A stretch of 64,000 nucleotides of DNA, taken from NCBI GenBank assembly GCA_945862215.1, contig CAMAXY010000005.1:1-64000 (forward strand), written 5' to 3'. The number at the start of each line of letters is the position of its first letter. Positions within the stretch are counted from its first letter, which is position 1. This document shows, in pieces, positions 9,202-17,394 of this stretch. A program made the position numbers and the translations under genes. The notes beneath the pieces are model-generated. The model was given only the letters and a program-made list of their open reading frames with translations. It was not told the DNA's origin and did no database searches. This DNA comes from Singulisphaera sp. GP187. Its GTDB lineage: Bacteria > Planctomycetota > Phycisphaerae > Phycisphaerales > SM1A02.

Positions 9202-10350
9202 ATGCGAACAACTTTTCTTGCAGGCATCATCATTCCAGCACTTGGATTTTTCGGATGCGTGCCGCACAGAATGGGGCAAAGCGATGCGTCGTCAAGTACT
9301 GAGCAGCGCACGTACATGGAGCAACAGGTCAAGTTCGATCAACTGCGGGCCGAATTGGCACCGCTCGTTCGGCAGATTTCCGTGGTCTTGCCGTTGGATT
9401 GCAATACTGCGCTCGGGCAGATTTCCGATGTGCAGACACGTGAAACATTGCTTGACATCGCGGCGGGCGCAGGAATTTTTGCCGCAATGCAAATGTCAGC
9501 TCCAGATCCGCGGGTTGGATTGACTAACCTGTTGATTACTGGCGAGTCGATTCGAAATGCACTTGCAAGTGCTGCCGATTCTGGACCCTATCCCTCGCTT
9601 CGGCCGATGATCGCAACACTCGATGTAATCGAAGCAGACTTGTTCATCCTTGGAGATAAGTGGCTGACGCCCGAGGTGATCTCAGAGGTCCGTTCGGTTA
9701 CCACCCGATCGGAGTCAATTGACAAGACGCCATTGGCAGCATTGCTGACAGTGAATGAAATGCTTGCGACACGATTCAAAATGCCAAAGAGCATTCAGAT
9801 CGATTCTTCATTTGTTCAGTTTGACGACAACGGTGTGCTGGAGCGCGGCCTGGGCGAAATCCATGCGGTGCGACTTGCCGCGCAAGAAGGTGGAGCTGTT
9901 TTCGCGCAGTTGCCTCTGGCGATGGAGTTTCGTTTGCGGCGCGCGCTCGTCGCGACGCTGAATGATCCTTCCTTTCAGAAAATCCAAGCGGAATTCTCCT
10001 CCATGTCTGTGCAGATGAATGATTTGAAAGAACTTCAAGCACTGCAAGGTTTGCAGCACCTCAAGTCACTGGAAGAGTTGAAAATGCTTGATTCAATGAA
10101 GAATCTCGAAGACTTGAAGAATCTCGACGCTTTGAAGAATCTCGAATCGCTGAAGGGTCTCGATGCGCTCAAGAACTTGGAAGCACTGAAGAATCTTGAA
10201 ATGGTGAAGGAACTTCAGAATCTTCGTTCGCTGAAAGGACTCGAGAGTCTTGCGGAATTCAGATGGATTGCGTCAGTGGCAGTTCTATTAGGTCTCATCG
10301 CTCAAGCATTGATCTTGGCCTGGGCTGCCCGCCGATTTGCGGCGAAGTGA
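9202..10350 (+). CDS. Hypothetical membrane/lipoprotein with 13 tandem LKxLxx hexads and C-terminal TM helix
   Basis: N-terminal signal-like segment with Cys; hexads LKNLEA/LKSLEE...; C-terminal WIASVAVLLGLIAQALILAWAARRF. Confidence 0.72.
   Translation: MRTTFLAGIIIPALGFFGCVPHRMGQSDASSSTEQRTYMEQQVKFDQLRAELAPLVRQISVVLPLDCNTALGQISDVQTRETLLDIAAGAGIFAAMQMSAPDPRVGLTNLLITGESIRNALASAADSGPYPSLRPMIATLDVIEADLFILGDKWLTPEVISEVRSVTTRSESIDKTPLAALLTVNEMLATRFKMPKSIQIDSSFVQFDDNGVLERGLGEIHAVRLAAQEGGAVFAQLPLAMEFRLRRALVATLNDPSFQKIQAEFSSMSVQMNDLKELQALQGLQHLKSLEELKMLDSMKNLEDLKNLDALKNLESLKGLDALKNLEALKNLEMVKELQNLRSLKGLESLAEFRWIASVAVLLGLIAQALILAWAARRFAAK
10024..10257 (+). repeat. Tandem 18-bp coding repeat (13 LKxLxx hexads)
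   Basis: Translation LKELQA LQGLQH LKSLEE LKMLDS MKNLED LKNLDA LKNLES LKGLDA LKNLEA LKNLEM VKELQN LRSLKG LESLAE. Confidence 0.9.
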
Positions 10351-10431
10351 CTCCTAGCGTTTGCTCAACGGCGTTGGCTTGACCGCCACACCGACCTCTC
10401 CACCCACTCCATTACACTCCCAAACATAACA

Positions 10432-13320
10432 ATGAGCGACACACGCGATTACAAGACCACTCTGAATCTTCCTAAGACTGCATTTCCGATGAAGGCGAAT
10501 CTCGCCCAAGCGGAGCCTGCGACACTTGCCCGTTGGCAGAAGCAGGGTGTCGCTGCTGCGATTACTGCATCACGCGTGAACGCGCCGAAGTTTGTTTTTC
10601 ACGATGGCCCGCCGTATGCAAATGGTTCGATCCATGTTGGCCATCTCTTGAACAAAGTCTTGAAAGACCTTGTTGTGCGCAGCGCAATCATGGAAGGTCG
10701 CGGATGTCATTATGTTCCTGGATGGGATTGTCACGGACTTCCGATCGAACATCGCGTGATGACTGGCTTGGTTGAAAGTGGCAAGGCTGCGAAACTCGAA
10801 ACGCTTTCCGACGAACATCGGCGCATGGCGATTCGCCGCGAGTGTGCGACATACGCAGCGAAGTTCATCAAGACGCAAGCCGCACAAATGCAGCGACTCT
10901 TGACGCTGGCGGATTATGAGAATCCATATTTCACGATGCAGCCTGAATATGAAGCTGGCACGCTGGAAGTTTTCGCAGGGCTATTGGAAAAGGGATATGT
11001 CTTTCGCCAATTGAAACCTGTGCACTGGTCGATTGCAAATCGGACCGCGCTTGCAGAGGCGGAGTTGGAATATGAAGATCGCGTCGATCCTTCGATCTAT
11101 GTTGACTTCGAAGCCGCGGACACATCGAAAGTGGACGCAGCCTTCGGCATCGAGTGCGAATGCAAACCATCGTTCATGATTTGGACGACGACTCCATGGA
11201 CTTTGCCTGCAAATCTCGCAATTGCCGTGCATCCAAGACATAAATACGCGCTCGTCGAAATGGATGGCGCACTGACGATCGTCGCAGCAGAAATGCTCGA
11301 CAAAGTGGTCGCTGTTGTTGGCGCGACTGCGGTCAGCAAGAAAGCAGAAGCCCTCGGATCTGCGCTTGTGGGTCTTGAATATCGCCATCCATTCTGCGAC
11401 CGAACCAGTCGCATCGTCGCTGCGGAATATGTCACGATGGAAGATGGAACTGGATTGGTGCACACTGCTCCAGGTCATGGCGATGATGATTACCGCACGG
11501 GTCTGCGAGAAGGCCTAGAAATTTATTGCCCCGTTCGTGATGATGGAACATTCGACGAGACTGCTCCACAGTGGCTGCAAGGCAAAGTCGTTTGGGATGG
11601 CAATGCATTGGTCATCGAGCATTTGCGCACGAGTGGTCACTTGGTGCACGCGCTGCAATTCACTCATTCGTATCCACACGATTGGCGCAGTCGCACGCCA
11701 GTGATTTTCCGCGCAACCGAACAGTGGTTCATCGGAGTCGATCGAGCTGCAGGAACTCCTGCTGGCGCGAGCGCAACCGCAGGTTCAGGCGCAGCCGCTG
11801 GTTCAGCCGAACCCACATCGCTTCGAGCGATGGCGCTTGAAGCCGTCAACAAAACAGTCAAGTTTTTCCCAGAGTGGGGGCGCAATCGACTTCGGGGAAT
11901 GCTTGAAAGCAGGCCTGATTGGTGCATCAGTCGTCAGCGTTCGTGGGGACTTCCAATTCCCGCATTCCGTCAAGCAGATGGAAGCGTCTTCATGACAGCC
12001 GCCAGCGTGCGCGCGATCGCGCACTGCGTCAAGACCAAAGGCAGCGATGCGTGGTTCACGCTGCCGCCAGCAGAATTGCTTGCCGCATATGACGCATCGA
12101 AAGATTCTGATGCGCCCAAGGGTTTGGACATCGCTTCGCTGACAAAGATGCAAGACATATTCGACGTTTGGTTTGAAGCAGGATCGTCGTGGCATTCGGT
12201 CATGCAACAGCGCGGCGTTGGATTTCCAAGCTCGCTCTATTTGGAAGGATCCGATCAACACCGAGGATGGTTTCAGTTATCTCTGTTGCCTGCGCTTGGC
12301 GTGACCGGCAAGCCGCCATTTGATGCGCTCGTCACTCACGGATTCTTAGTCGACAAAGATGGTCGCAAGATGAGCAAGAGTTTGGGCAACGCATTAGAAG
12401 TCGACACGCTGCTGAAGGATTATGGCGCCGAGGTCGCGCGCTGGTGGGTCTCTGGCGTGGCATACGACGGCGACATTCGAATCGACTTGGATTACTTCAA
12501 GGTGGCAGGTGATTCGTACCGAAAAGTGCGAAATACACTACGTTTTCTGCTGTCAAATCTCTTTGATGCACCGGCGTGGAGCGATGAAGAAGTTCGCGCA
12601 CTTGCGCTTGGCGCACCGCCAGAATCTCTCTGCGGATGGCTGATGGGCGAACTCGCACATCTCGAAGCCGAAGCTCGAGCGGGATATGCCGCATATGACT
12701 TCCGTAAAGTCCATCTTGCGATTTTTAATTTCTGCAACGAGACGCTCTCTGCGATTTTCTGTGCCGCCGCGAAAGACCGTTTGTACTGCGACGCTGCCAA
12801 CAGTCCTCGTCGTCGCACCACGCAAGCAGCAGCGCGCGTGACGATGGAAGTGCTCTGCAGATTGCTTGCGCCGATCCTTCCCCATACCGCAGAAGAAGCA
12901 TGGACATCACTGCGCGGTGATCAAGCTGGCGAAAATGCGCCAGTGCTTTTTACGCAGACTCATTATGGTTTGAAGGCAACACGCGATGCACGCTGGGTCG
13001 ATGTGATGATCGCGTGCGCTGCTGTCTCCAAGGCACTCGAAGTCGCCAAGGCAACTGGCATCGACAATCCACTCGATGCTGCGGTGATCATTCCAGATCA
13101 ACATGGGACGCTCGCGCCATTCTTGCCAGAGCTTGCCGACTTGTGCGGCGTCTCGCAAGTAACGCTCGATCGATCTGCAACAAGCGTTGTTGTTCGCGAT
13201 CTTCGCCAAGATGGCGGCGCAGGTCGTTGTGACCGTTCATGGCGCCGCGATGGCACGGTGCGGGTTCGATCCGACGGCGGGGCGCTGAGCGACCGCGACG
13301 CGCTTGCGGTCGGGGTATAA
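10432..13320 (+). CDS. ileS: Isoleucyl-tRNA synthetase
   Basis: HDGPPYANGSIHVGHLLNK, GWDCHGLPIEH, KMSKSLGN motifs. Confidence 0.96.
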   Translation: MSDTRDYKTTLNLPKTAFPMKANLAQAEPATLARWQKQGVAAAITASRVNAPKFVFHDGPPYANGSIHVGHLLNKVLKDLVVRSAIMEGRGCHYVPGWDCHGLPIEHRVMTGLVESGKAAKLETLSDEHRRMAIRRECATYAAKFIKTQAAQMQRLLTLADYENPYFTMQPEYEAGTLEVFAGLLEKGYVFRQLKPVHWSIANRTALAEAELEYEDRVDPSIYVDFEAADTSKVDAAFGIECECKPSFMIWTTTPWTLPANLAIAVHPRHKYALVEMDGALTIVAAEMLDKVVAVVGATAVSKKAEALGSALVGLEYRHPFCDRTSRIVAAEYVTMEDGTGLVHTAPGHGDDDYRTGLREGLEIYCPVRDDGTFDETAPQWLQGKVVWDGNALVIEHLRTSGHLVHALQFTHSYPHDWRSRTPVIFRATEQWFIGVDRAAGTPAGASATAGSGAAAGSAEPTSLRAMALEAVNKTVKFFPEWGRNRLRGMLESRPDWCISRQRSWGLPIPAFRQADGSVFMTAASVRAIAHCVKTKGSDAWFTLPPAELLAAYDASKDSDAPKGLDIASLTKMQDIFDVWFEAGSSWHSVMQQRGVGFPSSLYLEGSDQHRGWFQLSLLPALGVTGKPPFDALVTHGFLVDKDGRKMSKSLGNALEVDTLLKDYGAEVARWWVSGVAYDGDIRIDLDYFKVAGDSYRKVRNTLRFLLSNLFDAPAWSDEEVRALALGAPPESLCGWLMGELAHLEAEARAGYAAYDFRKVHLAIFNFCNETLSAIFCAAAKDRLYCDAANSPRRRTTQAAARVTMEVLCRLLAPILPHTAEEAWTSLRGDQAGENAPVLFTQTHYGLKATRDARWVDVMIACAAVSKALEVAKATGIDNPLDAAVIIPDQHGTLAPFLPELADLCGVSQVTLDRSATSVVVRDLRQDGGAGRCDRSWRRDGTVRVRSDGGALSDRDALAVGV

Positions 13321-13397
13321 GCCGCTGTTCTGAAAAGAGATACGCAAAAATGGCCGCGATTTTTTGACTTTGTCAACTGGTTGATTAAACTAGTTGT

Positions 13398-13673
13398 ATG
13401 AAGCATGAAGTCGGATCATTCGAGGCAAAGACGCGTCTTTCTGAACTCTTGCGATTGGCCGCAAGCGGTGATGAAATCGTCGTGATGCGCCGAGGCGAAC
13501 GGATCGCAGTCATCGTGGGCAAAGATCGTTACGACCAACTCGTGCAACCAATCAAGAAAGATTGGCGAGAGTCATTGATGGAACATCGCAAATCGCTTCG
13601 CAGTTCGGGACAAGCGATTTCAACGCAGCAGTTCGAAGCAACCATGCGCGAGTCAAAGGCGCAGCGCCGATGA
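13398..13673 (+). CDS. Phd/YefM-type antitoxin
   Basis: VGSFEAKTRLSELLRLAASGDEIVVMRRGERIAVIV; overlaps PIN toxin by ATGA. Confidence 0.88.
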   Translation: MKHEVGSFEAKTRLSELLRLAASGDEIVVMRRGERIAVIVGKDRYDQLVQPIKKDWRESLMEHRKSLRSSGQAISTQQFEATMRESKAQRR

Positions 13674-14092
13674 TTATTGTTGATACGTCTGCGGCAGTCG
13701 CAATCATTCTTGCTGAGCCGCGCTCGCAAGCCGCATGCGATGCAATGACGAACGAGGATCTCTTGCATGCGCCGAGTCTCTTGATTTATGAAGTCGCCAA
13801 TGCGCTTGCGACATCTGTTCGCAATGATCGAATTGGAGAATCGCAGAGTCGTCTTGCAGCGGCGCAGTTCGCTGCACTCCCGTGGTCATTTGAAACTCAT
13901 TCGGGCGCACTGAGGATTGAAGCGATTTTGGATATCGTGCACCGACATAGTTTGACAGCTTATGACGCGAGTTATCTCGAACTCGCCGTTCGCTGCAGTT
14001 GTCCACTGTTGTCGCTTGATGTCGAACTTCGCAGTGCTGCGAAAAAAGAAGGAGTATCTGTTTTGCCGATTCGTCTTGCAGTTCAGGCTTAA
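13670..14092 (+). CDS. VapC-type PIN-domain ribonuclease toxin
   Basis: MIIVDTSAAVAIILAEP ... LTAYDASYLELAVR; 4-bp overlap with antitoxin. Confidence 0.88.
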   Translation: MIIVDTSAAVAIILAEPRSQAACDAMTNEDLLHAPSLLIYEVANALATSVRNDRIGESQSRLAAAQFAALPWSFETHSGALRIEAILDIVHRHSLTAYDASYLELAVRCSCPLLSLDVELRSAAKKEGVSVLPIRLAVQA

Positions 14093-14107
14093 AGGCTCAG
14101 GCTTAAA

Positions 14108-14569
14108 TCAGCTGACTTTGGAACCAGCTTTGACTGGCTTTTCAACCGTCAGCAGAACAACATTGCGTTCATCTGGACCAGGTTTTGCTTCTGGTTTCAC
14201 TTCTGGTTTCGCCGCCGCCGCTGCGACTGGCGCTTGTCCATCAGCCGCAACTGCCGCAACGTCAGGCGTCACAACAGCAAGTTCCTTCAAGTCACTCGCA
14301 GCAAGAATCATTCCCGCGCTGATTTCTCCGCGCAATTGGCGTGGTTCCAAGTTGGCCACGATGATCACTTGCTTGCCGATGAGAGTCGTTGGGTCATACC
14401 ACGCTTTGATTCCAGCGCAGACTTGACGACCTTCTGGAGTTCCATCATCAAGGCGAATCTTTAGCAATTTGTCTGCATTCGGATGCGCCTCCGCACTCAA
14501 TACAGTTGCAACGCGAAAATCAATTTTCGCAAAGAGGTCGTATGCAATCGTTGGAAGCGGTTCGCTCAT
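14108..14569 (-). CDS. tRNA-binding (EMAP/MetG C-terminal-like) domain protein
   Basis: IDFRVATVLSAEAHPNADKLLKIRLDDG..RQVCAGIKAWYDPTTLIGKQVIIVANLEPRQLRGEISAGMILAA; Ala/Pro/Lys-rich insertion before C-terminus. Confidence 0.85.
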   Translation of the reverse strand: MSEPLPTIAYDLFAKIDFRVATVLSAEAHPNADKLLKIRLDDGTPEGRQVCAGIKAWYDPTTLIGKQVIIVANLEPRQLRGEISAGMILAASDLKELAVVTPDVAAVAADGQAPVAAAAAKPEVKPEAKPGPDERNVVLLTVEKPVKAGSKVS

Positions 14570-16545
14570 TGACCGGCCTTGGCAGGTGCGACAGGTGCAT
14601 CTTTTTTGCCATCCGCGCCATCCGCGCCATCCGCATCATCAGCATCATCCGCGCCTTCGCCATCCTTTGCCTTCGCAGGATTCGCAAGCGTGAAGCCATT
14701 GCGAGCGATGAGCGCTTCGAGCGTGAAAAGATCTTGCGGACTTCCCGTAGCTTGATCCGAAGCAACCACAGATCGGAATCGTTGGTTCATTACAAGCTCA
14801 GGAATCTCGCCGCGATTCATCTGTGAGATGCCGTCAATACGAACGACGACCATGGCAAGTTTCTCTGGTGCTGGAATGACAAGGGTCCGATCTGAGACGG
14901 GCATATCAGTGATTTGTGTGCCACCAGTTGGAAGGCTCATCGCTTTTTCAACAACAGCTTTCACAACCGCTGCATCCGAACCCAAAATCGGCAATTGCCC
15001 TGGGAATTTCATCCCATATTGAAGGAACTGCTTTTCGCCTTGACGAAGATCGCGATATTGCTGGACCGAAGTGCCGTATGTCGTGGCAACTGCGCCTAGA
15101 CCTTGATCGAGTGCCTCGCGTTGAATCTCGGACGTCATCCCAACCAACTTCTCATATCGATGCAAACGATTTACGTCGGCGATCAACGCATCGCGCACGA
15201 TGTCAACTGATGTTGGTGCATGTGATGCTTCAACTTCAGTCACGCGGAATACGAACAGATCGCCAGCAGCGTCTTGCAGAACTGGGCTTGTGACGCCGAT
15301 CTGTGCAATCAGAGTTGTCTTTGCACCGAATTCACGCAGCGCTTCGACGAGTTGCCCAGCATTCACCGGTTGTGCGCCGAAGCGAGTTGTGGTTGCAGTT
15401 CCCAGGCCAGATATCGCAGCGACATCTTTCGGTGAAGTCCAATTTTCGCCGCTCGTCGAGATTGTTGGAACTGGGATTGTGAATTTCTGCGCAACTTCTG
15501 CAGCAAGTTGCGTCAGTGGAAACTGTTTCGCAACCCACTCAGCCGGCAATGTGTAATAGCCGTTGACCTGCGGCATCCCGCGCATCGACAACTGCATGCG
15601 ATCTGACATGAACTTGGAGATTTCCTTGCTTTTTTCTGCGATTGTCGCGGTCAAAACCTTCGCCTTGACTGCATCGCGTGATCCGTCGAAAGATGCCGCG
15701 TCGGCAGTGCTAGAGAGCGCAGTCACTGGAAACTCGAGCTGATGTTCCATCCAATACTTTCGCAGTTCGATGTTGGAAAGAGCAGGGCTTTGTTCGACAA
15801 TCGCGGTGATCGACGCGGTCGGAATCATGAGCCATTCCATCTTGACTCGGTCTGAGATGCGATAACCAAAGCCAAATTTTCCTTCGCCCGCTGCGACTGC
15901 ACCATATGCAGTGAGTTGCTCTTGAAGGACAGCTTCGGTTGGAGTTTCGACTTCGACCTTTGACTTCACGCCATCGAGGACAACGAGTTCGCCAGAGACT
16001 GCGGCCAACAATGCAGCAGCAGATTGTTCGAGTCGCGGAGCGGACAAGCGAGCAGGACCACTCGTGACAAGGTTCACATATCGAAGAACGCCGTTGAGTT
16101 TCGCAATCGTCTCAAAGACTTCCGTTGGCGTTTGTCCGCCTTCGCGGCAAAGTCCCGCAATCAAGTTCATCTCCGGAACTTTGTTTGCAGCTGCCATCGC
16201 CGCCAATCGAGCTTGTCCATCTGCAGCGCCGCCGACAAGACCCGCGCGCTCTGCTTCGAGCGTCAGCAAATACCAGTGGATCGGATCTTTTTCCAGCCCA
16301 AGCGCACGAACGGTCGGATCGCCGAGCATTCCGATGACGCGTACTTCTTGCTGCAATCGTGCGCGATCACCTTCCGTAACAGTCACGCCATCGATCGTGG
16401 TCGCCCATGTTGCGCGGCCAATCAAGAGTTCCGTCAAGAATGAACTGCTCTTGTCAAAAACCAGCCAAGAGACCATCAGGAATGTCATACCGACGATCAA
16501 GATCCAACGCGATACAGTTTCGTTTTTTCGGAAAAATTTTAACAT
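14566..16545 (-). CDS. SurA/PpiD-like periplasmic folding factor, membrane-anchored
   Basis: N-terminal single TM (WILIVGMTFLMVSWLVF), SurA_N-like IDGVTVTEGDRARL; acidic low-complexity C-terminus. Confidence 0.65.
   Translation of the reverse strand: MLKFFRKNETVSRWILIVGMTFLMVSWLVFDKSSSFLTELLIGRATWATTIDGVTVTEGDRARLQQEVRVIGMLGDPTVRALGLEKDPIHWYLLTLEAERAGLVGGAADGQARLAAMAAANKVPEMNLIAGLCREGGQTPTEVFETIAKLNGVLRYVNLVTSGPARLSAPRLEQSAAALLAAVSGELVVLDGVKSKVEVETPTEAVLQEQLTAYGAVAAGEGKFGFGYRISDRVKMEWLMIPTASITAIVEQSPALSNIELRKYWMEHQLEFPVTALSSTADAASFDGSRDAVKAKVLTATIAEKSKEISKFMSDRMQLSMRGMPQVNGYYTLPAEWVAKQFPLTQLAAEVAQKFTIPVPTISTSGENWTSPKDVAAISGLGTATTTRFGAQPVNAGQLVEALREFGAKTTLIAQIGVTSPVLQDAAGDLFVFRVTEVEASHAPTSVDIVRDALIADVNRLHRYEKLVGMTSEIQREALDQGLGAVATTYGTSVQQYRDLRQGEKQFLQYGMKFPGQLPILGSDAAVVKAVVEKAMSLPTGGTQITDMPVSDRTLVIPAPEKLAMVVVRIDGISQMNRGEIPELVMNQRFRSVVASDQATGSPQDLFTLEALIARNGFTLANPAKAKDGEGADDADDADGADGADGKKDAPVAPAKAGQ
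14609..14665. repeat. Short tandem 9-bp-like repeat encoding Asp/Ala/Gly-rich tail
   Basis: catccgcgc catccgcgc catccgcat catcagcat catccgcgc; encodes ADDADDADGADGADG on minus strand. Confidence 0.75.
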
Positions 16546-16611
16546 GATGGGTGCCCTCTATATTCTTTGTATGCGTTTCAGTTTGTTCTGTCGGTCGATT
16601 CTATCTGTTGT

Positions 16612-16649
16612 TATAAAAAAAACGCGCGGACGTTGTTCGTCCGCGCGTT
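16612..16649 (-). terminator. Intrinsic terminator downstream of rpsD
   Basis: Perfect 12-bp hairpin AACGCGCGGACG-TTGTT-CGTCCGCGCGTT; flanking A-tract on + strand is a U-tract on the minus-strand transcript. Confidence 0.88.
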
Positions 16650-16671
16650 CTATAAATCAAACTTCACACGA

Positions 16672-17271
16672 TCAGCGATAGAATTCGACGATGAGATTGG
16701 TGTTCACGTCGAATGGTATTTGTTCGGACGAGGGGGTCGCCAACACCTTGACGGCCAACTCTGCGGGATTGACTTCGATCCAACCTGGAACGACGTGTCC
16801 TGCGAGGCTTTCCATATTCTCGCGAACGAGTTTATGAAGACCATCACGCATCGTGATGACCATGCCTGGTTCGCACGCATATGACGGTCGATCAACCTTG
16901 CGGCCATTGACCAAGACATGTCCGTGAACCACGATTTGACGAGCTGCCCAAATCGTTCGGGCAAATCCAGCGCGTCGGACCAAGTTGTCCAATCGGCGCT
17001 CAAGATTCTGAAGCAACACTTCGCCAGTGTTGCCCTTGCTGCGACCTGCCTCGGCGAGGTAGCGGCGGAATTGTCGTTCGAGCACGCTGTAGTGATAACG
17101 CAGCTTCTGCTTTTCATCCTTGCGAATGCCGTATGGCTTTGCGCGCTTTCCGCGGAAGCCGTGCATGCCAGGAGGCGTCAATTGTCGCTTTGCGGTGTGC
17201 TTCGGGATGTCCGCAATCGGAACACCAACGCGACGGGAGAGTTTGACTTTAGGACCTGTATAGCGTGCCAT
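16672..17271 (-). CDS. rpsD: 30S ribosomal protein S4
   Basis: MARYTGPKVKLSRRVGVPI..LRYHYSVLERQFRRYL..LENLERRLDN-like LLQNLERRLDNLVRRAGFA..ARQIVVHGHVLVNG. Confidence 0.96.
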   Translation of the reverse strand: MARYTGPKVKLSRRVGVPIADIPKHTAKRQLTPPGMHGFRGKRAKPYGIRKDEKQKLRYHYSVLERQFRRYLAEAGRSKGNTGEVLLQNLERRLDNLVRRAGFARTIWAARQIVVHGHVLVNGRKVDRPSYACEPGMVITMRDGLHKLVRENMESLAGHVVPGWIEVNPAELAVKVLATPSSEQIPFDVNTNLIVEFYR

Positions 17272-17394
17272 GGGTAGTCACGCATTGAACACCATTCAAG
17301 CGCAAATGTCAAGACAATGGGAAGCGCGGAGTCTTGGAACGCTTCGGGGCGGTCGCCGATCCATGCAAAGAGGGGTTTATAGCCCCACTTTCAG

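Noticed and set aside
14108-14569. Possible detached methionyl-tRNA synthetase C-terminus indicating a broken metG
   Set aside because: Has its own start, overlaps the neighbouring gene by ATGA, and stand-alone EMAP/tRNA-binding proteins are known; no metG fragment seen
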